The notes beneath the pieces were generated by a model. The model was given only the letters and a program-made list of their open reading frames with translations, did not search any database and was not told where the DNA came from. DNA of 64,000 nucleotides. Origin: an uncultured Lachnospiraceae bacterium. Its GTDB lineage: Bacteria; Bacillota; Clostridia; Lachnospirales; Lachnospiraceae. Of the stretch, positions 36,335 to 44,572 are shown in pieces (within the stretch, counting starts at the first letter, position 1; each line of letters begins with the position of its first letter). Position numbers and translations under genes: made by a program. The stretch spans positions 1 to 64,000 of the forward strand of contig CANQDT010000001.1 in assembly GCA_947593735.1 (NCBI GenBank), in the 5' to 3' direction.

Positions 36335-37583
36335 TGAATTCTCCGTCGTGGGTGACGCATAAAACCGTCATTCCTTTTTCTGCCAAACGTTCCAGCAAAA
36401 CGCCGAGCATGGTTTTGCAGTCGTTGTCCAGCCCTCTGGTCGGTTCGTCCAGAAGCAGGATGTCCGGCTTTGTCTCGAGAACTTTCCCGATCGCGAGCCG
36501 CTGCTGCTGTCCCCCGCTCAGGTCATAGGGATGCGCCTGTTCCAGCCCGCCGAGCCCGAGTTCGTCAAAAAGCGATTCCGACAAAAGCTCCTCTCCTGCC
36601 GTCAGCTCAGAAAACAGCGCTTTTGGATTTTGTGGGACCATCGCCGCTTTCCCATAACATTCCACCGTCCCCGCACATGGCTTCCGGATGCCGCAGATAA
36701 GCTGCAGAAGCGTCGTCTTCCCGCACCCGTTCGGTCCCACGATCTGGAGAAACGTCCCGCGCGGCACGCGAAGGGACAGGCGGTTCAGCACCCCTTTGCC
36801 TTTTTCATAAAAAAACGTCACATCGCGAAGGACAACTCCCATATCGTCGCGCTGCGTATTTTTTCTTTCTCCCCGCCTCACAAGAGGAAAGAAATCCGCC
36901 TTTTTCCCGGTCGTTTCCAACAATCTCCCATTCTCCATCCTGCAAGATCGGCTGCTGTAGGGAAGTGCGTACCGGATCCGGTGTTCCGCCAGCAATACCG
37001 CCGTGCGGCATTCCCGGTTTCCGCGCGCAACTTCGCGGAGAAATTCTTTCGCCATCGCGTCATCCAGCTGAGCGGTCGGCTCGTCCAGCAGCAGTACGTT
37101 CGGTTCCATCGCGAGGATCGAAGCGAGCAGGACCCGCTGCTTCTGTCCTCCGGATAACTGGCTCATATTTTTTTCCATCCATTCTTCCAGAGAAAACAGC
37201 CGCGCCATCTGCCGGATCTTCTTTTCCATCCTGTCCTGGTTCCATCCAAGATTTTCCAGCCCGAACACCAGCTCCTGCCACACTTTTTCCGCCACGATCT
37301 GCTGCTCGATATTCTGCCCGAGATAACCGACCGTGACCGCGCTCTCCCTCTGGCTGATCTCGCTCAGATCCTTTCCGTTGATCCGGATTTCTCCGGATAT
37401 TTCGCCTGCCGGAACAAGCTCGCGCTTCATCTGGCGGAGCAGCGTACTCTTTCCGCTCCCGGATTTTCCGGTCAGCAGTATGAAATCTCCCTGCCGCACG
37501 GAAAGACAGACGTTCCGGATCGCGGGAGACTGCTGTCCCGCATAGGTAAAGCTATAATGCTCCATCCGTACGATCTCACTCAT
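36297..37583 (-). CDS. ECF transporter ATPase, two fused ABC domains
   Basis: A 428-residue protein carrying both EcfA-type ATPases in one chain. Domain 1: Walker A TGKSGSGKST, signature LSGGQKQRVLLASIL, Walker B LLLDEPTAQLD. Domain 2: GPNGCGKTT, LSGGQQQRLAIGKVL, LLLDEPTRGLD and H-loop VTHDGEF. It powers the adjacent T and S components. The start overlaps the T-component stop by 8 nt (GGGAGG upstream). Confidence 0.94.
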   Translation of the reverse strand: MSEIVRMEHYSFTYAGQQSPAIRNVCLSVRQGDFILLTGKSGSGKSTLLRQMKRELVPAGEISGEIRINGKDLSEISQRESAVTVGYLGQNIEQQIVAEKVWQELVFGLENLGWNQDRMEKKIRQMARLFSLEEWMEKNMSQLSGGQKQRVLLASILAMEPNVLLLDEPTAQLDDAMAKEFLREVARGNRECRTAVLLAEHRIRYALPYSSRSCRMENGRLLETTGKKADFFPLVRRGERKNTQRDDMGVVLRDVTFFYEKGKGVLNRLSLRVPRGTFLQIVGPNGCGKTTLLQLICGIRKPCAGTVECYGKAAMVPQNPKALFSELTAGEELLSESLFDELGLGGLEQAHPYDLSGGQQQRLAIGKVLETKPDILLLDEPTRGLDNDCKTMLGVLLERLAEKGMTVLCVTHDGEFSEQYGTIYHLPI

Positions 37584-38475
37584 CCGCGTCCGCCTCCCGT
37601 CCGTTTTTCAACTCCGCCGCTTTGTCCTCCGCCAACGGCAGAAGGAGAAGGCAGACAAAGAAGACAAAGGCGCACCCCGTCATGCGGTTCCATTCCGGAA
37701 GGATATAGGCGGGAAAAAAATAAAGGCGGAGGCTTCCGCTCAGTACAGCCGTCCATACGGGAATCGACAGGCAGATCAGAAGCGCCGCCAGGATCCAGTC
37801 TCTTTTCCTCATCCGGTACCGCCGGTATGACGTCCGCCCCTTTAATCCATATCCCCGCGCCTCCATGGAATCCGATACTTCGATGGAATCTTCGAGCGAC
37901 CAGGATAAAAGGATGGAAAGTTCTTTTCCCATCTGGGACAGTTTCTTCCTCCTTCCGTCCGGCGTATGCGCGCCGAGCGCGATCTGCCCCTGCCGGACCA
38001 TCTCGTACCGTTCCTTTAACTGCGGAATGCTCCGCAGCGTCATGGAAAAATACAGGGCGAGCCTGGAAGAGATCCGGCTGAACAGATAATAAATCCGGTC
38101 GGAAGACAGGCAGGAGCCCATGATCCCAAACCATATCGCAACCGTCACGACCATTACGACCGCCGATCCCCCATAAAGGAAGACCTCCAATGTAATGGGA
38201 TGATGGAACAGAGAAAACAGCACGGTTTCTCCGCGGTGCAGAAACAGCGGGTTGATCAGGAGCGAATAAATCGCCATCGGGATCCCCACCCACGCATACA
38301 GGAGAAGTCCTTTTTTCCCCTGCAGCCGGATGAGGGACACGATACCGATCATCAGTCCGGCAAGCTGAAAAGCAGGCGGACGGCAGAACATACAAAGCAG
38401 CAGGACGGTCAGAAAATAGATCATATGGACCAGCGGATGATGGCTGGCAAACCGTCCCCCGTCCGATCGTCTCAT
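37576..38475 (-). CDS. ECF transporter T component (energy-coupling membrane protein)
   Basis: A 299-residue EcfT-type membrane protein: N-terminal segments (MIYFLTVLLLCMFC, LAGLMIGIVSLI), a cytoplasmic coupling region with the Ala-Arg-Gly motif in SMEARGYGLKGRTSYRRY, and final segments near the C terminus. ATG 38475 overlaps the hydF stop by 4 nt, so hydF and the transporter are translationally coupled. Confidence 0.9.
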   Translation of the reverse strand: MRRSDGGRFASHHPLVHMIYFLTVLLLCMFCRPPAFQLAGLMIGIVSLIRLQGKKGLLLYAWVGIPMAIYSLLINPLFLHRGETVLFSLFHHPITLEVFLYGGSAVVMVVTVAIWFGIMGSCLSSDRIYYLFSRISSRLALYFSMTLRSIPQLKERYEMVRQGQIALGAHTPDGRRKKLSQMGKELSILLSWSLEDSIEVSDSMEARGYGLKGRTSYRRYRMRKRDWILAALLICLSIPVWTAVLSGSLRLYFFPAYILPEWNRMTGCAFVFFVCLLLLPLAEDKAAELKNGREADADE

Positions 38476-39734
38476 TTCTCATTCCTCCGGTCAGGTCCGG
38501 CTCCGTTTTCCGCCAGGCATTTCATGCTCCGCTCCAGGATCCCATGCATCCGGGCGATCGCCATTCCATAATTCAGCATGGGGATCCCCTGCTGCGCCGC
38601 CGTCCGGATCCGGTGCTGCATTTCCTGCCGGTTCAACGTGCATCCGCCGCAATGGATCACAAGCCGGTATTTCGACAGATCCGATGGAAAGTCCGTGCCG
38701 CCTGTGAACGCGAACTGTATCTTTTTCCCGGTATAAGACCGGATCCACCCGGGAAGCTTTACCGTTCCGATATCCTCGCACTGCCGATGATGGGTACAGC
38801 CTTCCGAGATCAGTACCAGATCACCGTCCTGCAGCTGATCCAAAACATCCGCCGCGCGCAGGAATCCATCCAGTTCCCCTTTATAACGGGCAAACAAAAT
38901 CGAAAACGACGTAAGCGGGATCGTATCCGGGACAATGGCGGCGACCCGCTCAAACGCCTGGCTGTCCGTGATCACGAGCTTCGGCGGCTCCGCGCATCCG
39001 CGCAGAACGGCATCCAGCTGTTCCACCTGCGTCACCACCGCCATCGCGTGGTGATCCAGGAGGTCGCGGATCGTCTGCTGCTGCGGCAGGATCAGCCTTC
39101 CTTTCGGCGCTGCGCTGTCGATCGGGACAACGAGGACGACCAAATCCCCGGGCATGACCAGATCCCCGACCAGGGTCCTCTTATCCCCCTCCGGCGCGAA
39201 CGCCGCGATCGCTTCTTTCAGTTTCTCGATATGTATCTTTTCTTTCGCGCTGACAAAGAGGATCTTATCCGCGTCCGCGCCCGTCGCTTCCCGGATCACG
39301 CGCCTGCAGTCAGAAATGCGGGACTCCCGGTCCGCGCCCAGGCAGTCGATCTTGTTCGCGACGATCAAAAACGGAATGGCGCGCGCACTCAGCTCCCGCG
39401 CCAGCCCGATCTCTGTCTGGTCGGTCTGTTCCCGGCAGTCAACGACAAGGAGCGCGAGATCCGTCTTATGCAGAGTCTGCATCGCTTTTTCCATACGCAT
39501 TGTCCCAAGCTCGCCCTCGTCGTCCAGTCCGGGCGTATCGATCAGGACCACCGGACCCAGCGGCAATAATTCCATCGCCTTGCTGACCGGGTCGGTCGTC
39601 GTTCCTTTCGTATCGGAGACGATCGCCATTGCCTGCCCTGTTATCGCATTCATCACGCTTGATTTTCCCGCGTTCCGTTTGCCGAAAATACCGATATGGA
39701 TCCGGTTCGCGCCCGGCGTCTCGTTTAAACTCAT
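38472..39734 (-). CDS. hydF: [FeFe]-hydrogenase maturation GTPase HydF
   Basis: A 420-residue GTPase scaffold that carries the [2Fe] subcluster precursor to the hydrogenase. The G domain shows GKRNAGKSS (P-loop), DTPGLDDEG and NKID. The iron-sulfur site is Cys313-x-His315-x45-His361-Cys362-x2-Cys365, matching the HydF pattern CxHx(44-53)HCxxC. ATG 39734 follows GGAGGAG. It is the first gene of the operon with the ECF transporter and DUF4430 protein. No separate promoter was clear; the region 39735-39809 is shared with the divergent tRNA. Confidence 0.97.
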   Translation of the reverse strand: MSLNETPGANRIHIGIFGKRNAGKSSVMNAITGQAMAIVSDTKGTTTDPVSKAMELLPLGPVVLIDTPGLDDEGELGTMRMEKAMQTLHKTDLALLVVDCREQTDQTEIGLARELSARAIPFLIVANKIDCLGADRESRISDCRRVIREATGADADKILFVSAKEKIHIEKLKEAIAAFAPEGDKRTLVGDLVMPGDLVVLVVPIDSAAPKGRLILPQQQTIRDLLDHHAMAVVTQVEQLDAVLRGCAEPPKLVITDSQAFERVAAIVPDTIPLTSFSILFARYKGELDGFLRAADVLDQLQDGDLVLISEGCTHHRQCEDIGTVKLPGWIRSYTGKKIQFAFTGGTDFPSDLSKYRLVIHCGGCTLNRQEMQHRIRTAAQQGIPMLNYGMAIARMHGILERSMKCLAENGAGPDRRNEK

Positions 39735-39767
39735 CTGTTTCTCCTCCTCAATTTTTATGATTTGGCA

Positions 39768-39796
39768 TTGACAACCCATTCATGATACTATATAAT
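39768..39796 (+). promoter_or_regulatory. Consensus promoter of tRNA-Trp
   Basis: TTGACA (39768-39773), 17 nt, TATAAT (39791-39796): a perfect consensus sigma-A promoter 13 nt before the tRNA gene. Confidence 0.92.
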
Positions 39797-39809
39797 ACCA
39801 CTTGTGTTT

Positions 39810-39882
39810 AGGGGTATAGTTCAGCTGGTAGAATAACGGTCTCCAAAACCGCAGGTCGTGGGTTCAAATCCTACTGCCCCTG
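39810..39882 (+). tRNA. tRNA-Trp (CCA anticodon)
   Basis: Cloverleaf of 73 nt: acceptor AGGGGTA (39810-39816) pairs with TGCCCCT (39875-39881), discriminator G; anticodon loop CTCCAAA with CCA at 39843-39845; T-loop GGTTCAAATC. The 3' CCA is not encoded. The only RNA gene in the window that I can support firmly. Confidence 0.97.
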
Positions 39883-39889
39883 TTTTCAC

Positions 39890-39917
39890 AGAATCCTGCC
39901 CGGCAGGATTCTTTTTT
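39890..39917 (+). terminator. Terminator after tRNA-Trp
   Basis: AGAATCCTGCC (39890-39900) / GGCAGGATTCT (39902-39912) followed by TTTTTT; the real loop is slightly larger than the 1-nt centre. Confidence 0.8.
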
Positions 39918-40058
39918 ATGTCACAGGAAATTTCGTCCTGTGACACAAAAAGCCTCCGGCTGGATGCGCAGCTCGCAGAGAGGAAACTGCTGCTTCACAG
40001 CCTGCTCGCGCGCAGAAAAAGCCTCCGGTCTGCCGAAGCGATTCCCGGCAAAGAATAG
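39918..40058 (+). CDS. Possible 46-residue basic peptide or small RNA unit after tRNA-Trp
   Basis: ATG 39918 opens a 46-codon frame ending directly at the base of a second terminator. The product would be basic and helical (SLRLDAQLAERKLLLHSLLA). The ribosome site is weak (AGGA in the tRNA terminator). The start lies at a 10-bp hairpin (39919-39928 / 39936-39945), and AAAAAGCCTCCGG occurs twice within the unit. It could be a small peptide, a structured RNA or a dispersed repeat; coding status is uncertain. Confidence 0.3.
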   Translation: MSQEISSCDTKSLRLDAQLAERKLLLHSLLARRKSLRSAEAIPGKE

Positions 40059-40094
40059 AACAAGGCTGTAAGGAACATCCTTGTTCTTTTTTTT
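40057..40094 (+). terminator. Second terminator downstream of the tRNA unit
   Basis: AGAACAAGG (40057-40065) / CCTTGTTCT (40079-40087) followed by seven T. It may also slow the convergent radA transcript, for which the T run is weaker. Confidence 0.85.
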
Positions 40095-40114
40095 GCCGGA
40101 TCCCCGCGCATATG

Positions 40115-41473
40115 TTATTCTATTGCTTTTAACGCCTCTGCGACATTCGCCACACCGACCAGCTTCATCGCCGTCTCGGTCCGAATGGCTTCCGCGTTGC
40201 TTTTTGGCAGGATACAGGTCCGGAATCCCATTTTTTCCGCTTCGCGGATCCTCTGTTCCGCCATACTGACTCCACGCACCTCGCCGGCAAGCCCGACTTC
40301 CCCGAAAATAACGACGCCCGGATCGATCGGTCGGTTCCGGTAGCTGGACGCGAGCGCAAGGACGATCCCAAGGTCAATGGCAGGTTCCCCAAGCCGCATC
40401 CCGCCGGCAAGGTTCACATACGCGTCGCAGGAAGCCAGCTTCATGCCGACTCTCTTTTCCAGGACAGCGATCAGCAGATTCACCCGGTTAAAGTCGATCC
40501 CGACCGACGTCCTTCTCGGCATATTAAAATTGGTATCGGTTACAAGCGCCTGGATCTCGATCAGGACCGGTCTCGTCCCCTCGATCGAACAGACGACAAC
40601 GGAACCCGACGCGTCGACAGGTCGCCCGCTGAGCATGACCTGGGACGGATTTTTCACTTCCACAAGACCTTCCTGGCGCATCTCAAACACGCCGATCTCA
40701 TTGGTCGACCCAAACCGGTTCTTCACCCCTCTTAAAATTCGGTAGAGCGAGCTTCTCTCGCCCTCAAAATAGAGAACCGTATCGACCATATGCTCCAGTG
40801 TACGGGGTCCTGCCACCACGCCCTCTTTCGTCACATGCCCGACGATAAAGACAGCGATCGCCTGTTTCTTGGCGATCTCCATCAGCGACGCGGTCACTTC
40901 CCGCACCTGGGACACGCTTCCCGGCGCGGACGAGACATCCGAGGAATGCATCGTCTGAATCGAATCGATCACGACGACTTCCGGGGATGTTTTCGCGATC
41001 GCCTCCTCGATGCAGGCAAGATCTGTTTCACACAGCAGCAACAGCTTCTCCCCGGATACGCCGAGCCGCTCCGCCCGCATTTTGATCTGGCGCAGCGATT
41101 CCTCGCCGGAAATATACAGCACACGGCAGCCGCCGTTTACGAGATTGCGGCAAACCTGCAGCAACAGCGTCGATTTGCCGATGCCGGGATCGCCCCCGAC
41201 CAGCGACAGCGATCCTGCCACCACGCCTCCGCCGAGGACCCGGTCAAGCTCGCCGATGCCGGTGCTGATCCGATTGTCTTCCGATATGGATACTTCCGCC
41301 AGGCTGGAGGGCATGGTAAACTCCTTTTTCCGTTTGGAAGAAGAACCGGAGCCTGCCGCTGTTCGCTCCTCCACAAACGTGTTCCAGCTTTTGCAGCCCG
41401 GACATTGACCCATCCACTTTGTGGATTCATATCCGCATTCCTGACAGAAATATACCTGTTTTGACTTCACCAT
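40115..41473 (-). CDS. radA: DNA repair protein RadA
   Basis: A 452-residue RecA-like ATPase/helicase for recombination intermediates. N-terminal zinc finger (CQECGYESTKWMGQCPGC), Walker A GGDPGIGKST, the diagnostic KNRFGSTNE motif and a C-terminal Lon-protease-like domain (AYVNLAGGMRLGEPAIDLG). The start overlaps the preceding gene's stop by one base. Last gene of the long HD-to-radA run. Confidence 0.97.
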   Translation of the reverse strand: MVKSKQVYFCQECGYESTKWMGQCPGCKSWNTFVEERTAAGSGSSSKRKKEFTMPSSLAEVSISEDNRISTGIGELDRVLGGGVVAGSLSLVGGDPGIGKSTLLLQVCRNLVNGGCRVLYISGEESLRQIKMRAERLGVSGEKLLLLCETDLACIEEAIAKTSPEVVVIDSIQTMHSSDVSSAPGSVSQVREVTASLMEIAKKQAIAVFIVGHVTKEGVVAGPRTLEHMVDTVLYFEGERSSLYRILRGVKNRFGSTNEIGVFEMRQEGLVEVKNPSQVMLSGRPVDASGSVVVCSIEGTRPVLIEIQALVTDTNFNMPRRTSVGIDFNRVNLLIAVLEKRVGMKLASCDAYVNLAGGMRLGEPAIDLGIVLALASSYRNRPIDPGVVIFGEVGLAGEVRGVSMAEQRIREAEKMGFRTCILPKSNAEAIRTETAMKLVGVANVAEALKAIE

Positions 41474-41883
41474 CAGTTTTTCTCTACCTTAACGGACGCA
41501 GGGCGTCCCGCGTTGATCTCAATGCTGATCGGGAGCTTTCCGCCCAGATTGGTCTTCATTTTCCCGATATTGACCTGATCGACATAGACGGTATATTCCT
41601 GCTCCGCCTCCAGCCCGAGCGTGATCTGCACGTCCTCCGCGGCTTCTACCTGAAAAGCGACCGCGTTCTCCACCGCCTTAAAGTGAAAGACCGCCGTACC
41701 CGGAGTCGACTCATATACAAACATCCCGTTCCGCTCCAGCTTCGTGATCCCGGAAAATGTCTTGATCTTATATTTGTCTCCCTGAAAATCAAAATCAGCC
41801 CGTTTCTTTTTGTCGTCCAGTCCATAATTACCAAAGCTCAGCGTTCCGTCATCTTCGATGCGGATCAATTCCTCAATTCCCAT
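41473..41883 (-). CDS. Conserved hypothetical protein between clp and radA
   Basis: A 136-residue protein without signal or membrane segment, predicted mostly beta (YKIKTFSGITKLERNGMFVYESTPGTAVFHF, QEYTVYVDQVNIGKMKTNLGGKLPISIEI). It sits 24 nt after the Clp ATPase and overlaps radA by one base, so it is co-translated with both. I recognise no functional family. Confidence 0.8.
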   Translation of the reverse strand: MGIEELIRIEDDGTLSFGNYGLDDKKKRADFDFQGDKYKIKTFSGITKLERNGMFVYESTPGTAVFHFKAVENAVAFQVEAAEDVQITLGLEAEQEYTVYVDQVNIGKMKTNLGGKLPISIEINAGRPASVKVEKN

Positions 41884-41907
41884 ACTATCCTCCTGCGCTC
41901 TTTTCTT

Positions 41908-44181
41908 CTATTCTGTTTTCAGTGAAAGAGCATTTTTTACTAAATGAACGGTTACTTTGTCTCCCTTTTTCACCTCGCCGGATAAGATCGCGTCCGACAA
42001 CAGATCTTCCAACTCGGTCTGAAGCGCCCTGCGCAGCGGACGCGCGCCGTATTTCTCATCATATCCCTTGTCCATGATATAGTCCTTCGCGCCCGCGCTG
42101 ACACGGATCGCAATGCCGGATTGCTTCTGCGCGCGCCCGGTCAGGTCCTTGAGCATGATATCCAGGATCTGCTTCATATGTTCCCTCTGGAGCATATGAA
42201 ATACGATGATCTCATCGATCCGGTTTAAAAATTCCGGTTTAAACAGGCGCTTCACTTCTTCCATCACATTGCTTTTCATCTGGCTGTATTGTTTTTTCTC
42301 ATCATTTCCGGAAGAAAAGCCGAGCAATTTTGGCGTGATGATATTCTGCGCGCCCGCGTTTGAAGTCATAATAATGATCGTATTTTTAAAATCGACCCGG
42401 CGCCCCTGCGCGTCGGTGATATGCCCGTCGTCGAGCACCTGGAGCAGGATGTTGAAGACGTCTTCATGCGCCTTCTCGATCTCGTCAAACAGCACGACCG
42501 AATACGGACTCCTGCGCACCTTCTCGCTCAGCTGCCCGCCGTCGTCGTGACCGACGTATCCGGGCGGCGACCCGATCATTTTGGAGACGGAATGTTTCTC
42601 CATATATTCCGACATATCGACCCGGATCATCGCGTTCTCGCTGCCGAACATCGCTTCCGCAAGCGCTTTGGAAAGCTCCGTCTTCCCGACCCCGGTCGGT
42701 CCGAGAAAGAGGAACGATCCGATCGGCCGGTTGGGATCCTTCAATCCGACCCTTCCGCGCCGGACAGCCTTCGCGACCGCGGTCACGGCGTCCTCCTGCC
42801 CGACTACGCGCCTGTGCAGGATGGATTCCAGCTTTCGGAGCCGGCTCGTCTCGTCCTTGCTGAGCTTTTCCAGCGGGATTTTGGTCCAGGCGGCTACCAC
42901 GCGCGCGATATCATTGTCCTTTAAATAAACTTTTCCTTTTTTATCCTGGAGCTGGAGGCTCGCGCCCGCCTCATCGAGCAGGTCGATCGCCTTATCCGGC
43001 AGGAAACGGTCGCTGATATAACGCGCCGCCATGCTTGCCGCCGCCTCGATCGCGTCGTCCCGGATAATGACATTGTGAAATTCTTCATATTTCGGTTTCA
43101 GCCCATTCAGAATGGCAACCGTTTCTTCCTGCGTCGGTTCTTCCACCGCGATCGGCTGAAATCTCCGTTCCAGAGCCGCGTCTTTCTCGATATACTTGCG
43201 GTACTCCTCCCGCGTCGTCGCGCCGATCAGCTGAATCTCGCCCCGGGAAAGGGACGGTTTCAGGATATTGGACGCATCCATCGCGCCTTCCGCGCCCCCG
43301 GCTCCGATGATCGTATGGAGTTCGTCAATAAACAGCAGGATATTGCTGTCCTCCCGGACTTCGTCCAGGAAATTTTTGATCCGCTCCTCAAATTCCCCGC
43401 GATATTTCGTGCCGGCGACCATCGCGGTCAGGTCGATCGCGAGCAGGCGTTTCCTCGCCAGCGTCCCCGGAACGGTTCCCTTTACGATCCTCTGCGCCAA
43501 CCCTTCCACGATCGCGGTCTTTCCGACGCCCGGTTCCCCGACCAGGCACGGATTATTCTTCTGCCTGCGGCTTAACGTCTGAATGACGCGCTGCAATTCA
43601 TCCGAACGACCGATCAGCGGATCAAGCCGTCCCTCCCGCGCCGCCGCGGTGAGGTCCCGGCTGTACTGATCCAGCATGGATTCCGTCTGCCGCTGTTTTT
43701 TCGGGCCTTTTGCCATGACATATTCATTTTTTGCCTTTGCCGGCTCGATCCCCATCGCGAGCATTGCTTCCAGATACATTCTCTGTATCGGAGCGCCGAT
43801 CGCGTGAAGCACCCGCGCCGCAAAACATTCGTTGTCCAGGAGCAGCGCGATCAGCAGATGCTCCGTCCCGGCAAGCTCCAGATTGGTCTTTCGGGCTTCC
43901 TCTATGCTCCGCTGCATGAGCTTCCTGACACCCGGCGAAAATCCGTTGTCCGGCGCGCGGCCCTGACCGCCGTTCTCCGGGATAAACTCCAGTACATAGT
44001 CGTAAACTGTCTGCGCCTCGATCCCGTTATTATGGAAAATCCCGGACGCAACGCAGTCATTTGTTTCGATCAGACTGATCAGGAGGTGTTCTGTTCCGAC
44101 ATAATCCTGGTTCATCTTCGACGCGATCCGCCGCGCCCTTCGCAGAACTTCCTTCGCCTTCTCAGTAAAATTCTTCATCAT
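41908..44181 (-). CDS. clpC: Clp protease ATPase subunit (ClpC/ClpA type), no middle domain
   Basis: A 757-residue AAA+ unfoldase for ClpP. Two N-terminal Clp repeats (residues ~2-140), AAA1 with GEPGVGKTA and LLFIDELHT, AAA2 with GPTGVGKTE, VVLFDEIEKAH and ClpP-docking region. Between LLDEAGASLQL and DIARVVAAWTKIPLEK there are only about 15 residues, whereas Bacillus-type ClpC has a middle (UVR-like) domain of about 60 there. So it resembles a ClpC without the adaptor-binding domain. ATG 44181 (or 44178) lies inside the end of the GntR gene. Confidence 0.93.
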   Translation of the reverse strand: MMKNFTEKAKEVLRRARRIASKMNQDYVGTEHLLISLIETNDCVASGIFHNNGIEAQTVYDYVLEFIPENGGQGRAPDNGFSPGVRKLMQRSIEEARKTNLELAGTEHLLIALLLDNECFAARVLHAIGAPIQRMYLEAMLAMGIEPAKAKNEYVMAKGPKKQRQTESMLDQYSRDLTAAAREGRLDPLIGRSDELQRVIQTLSRRQKNNPCLVGEPGVGKTAIVEGLAQRIVKGTVPGTLARKRLLAIDLTAMVAGTKYRGEFEERIKNFLDEVREDSNILLFIDELHTIIGAGGAEGAMDASNILKPSLSRGEIQLIGATTREEYRKYIEKDAALERRFQPIAVEEPTQEETVAILNGLKPKYEEFHNVIIRDDAIEAAASMAARYISDRFLPDKAIDLLDEAGASLQLQDKKGKVYLKDNDIARVVAAWTKIPLEKLSKDETSRLRKLESILHRRVVGQEDAVTAVAKAVRRGRVGLKDPNRPIGSFLFLGPTGVGKTELSKALAEAMFGSENAMIRVDMSEYMEKHSVSKMIGSPPGYVGHDDGGQLSEKVRRSPYSVVLFDEIEKAHEDVFNILLQVLDDGHITDAQGRRVDFKNTIIIMTSNAGAQNIITPKLLGFSSGNDEKKQYSQMKSNVMEEVKRLFKPEFLNRIDEIIVFHMLQREHMKQILDIMLKDLTGRAQKQSGIAIRVSAGAKDYIMDKGYDEKYGARPLRRALQTELEDLLSDAILSGEVKKGDKVTVHLVKNALSLKTE

Positions 44182-44572
44182 TTCCGGCTTCCTCTTCGTC
44201 GTTCCCGTCAAAATAATCATAGATTCCGGAAACGACCTCTATCATTTCTTCTTTGCTGATCCCACGGCAGATCCCCCGCGCGACGATCAGCTTCATATCC
44301 TGCAGGAGCGATTCCAGTTCCTCCCGTTTCCGGCTCTCCACCGCGATTACCGCTCCCCGCCTTCGATCCAGCTTTAAATAACCTTCTTGTTTTAATATGG
44401 AATACGCCTTATTGACCGTATGCATATTAACGCCAATGTCATCCGCAAGCTGGCGCACGGAGGGCAGAGATTCCCCCTCCTGCAAACGATTCGTCGCGAT
44501 CGCCAGGACGATCTGGTTCCGCAGCTGCACATATATGGCTTCTCCGCTATTAAAATCAATCTCGATCATCAT
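44162..44572 (-). CDS. GntR family transcriptional regulator (YtrA-like)
   Basis: A 136-residue regulator: N-terminal winged helix (IYVQLRNQIVLAIATNRLQEGESLPSVRQLADDIGVNMHTV...KLDRRRGAVI) followed by a short helical C-terminal part, the size of the YtrA subgroup. Its stop overlaps the Clp ATPase start by about 20 nt and its start overlaps purD by 4 nt. It may control the Clp gene in place of CtsR; that is inference from position. Confidence 0.9.
   Translation of the reverse strand: MMIEIDFNSGEAIYVQLRNQIVLAIATNRLQEGESLPSVRQLADDIGVNMHTVNKAYSILKQEGYLKLDRRRGAVIAVESRKREELESLLQDMKLIVARGICRGISKEEMIEVVSGIYDYFDGNDEEEAGNDEEFY

Noticed and set aside
37580..38482. A 300-codon frame on the same strand as the ECF T component
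   Set aside because: It covers the same DNA in another frame, its protein is Pro/Arg/Gly-rich without membrane segments or motifs, while the other frame is a clear EcfT protein with overlapping start and stop signals.
39735..39809. Cobalamin riboswitch before the hydF-ECF operon
   Set aside because: Only about 75 nt separate hydF from the tRNA and most of it is the tRNA promoter; a cobalamin riboswitch needs more space, and none is possible inside the overlapping genes.
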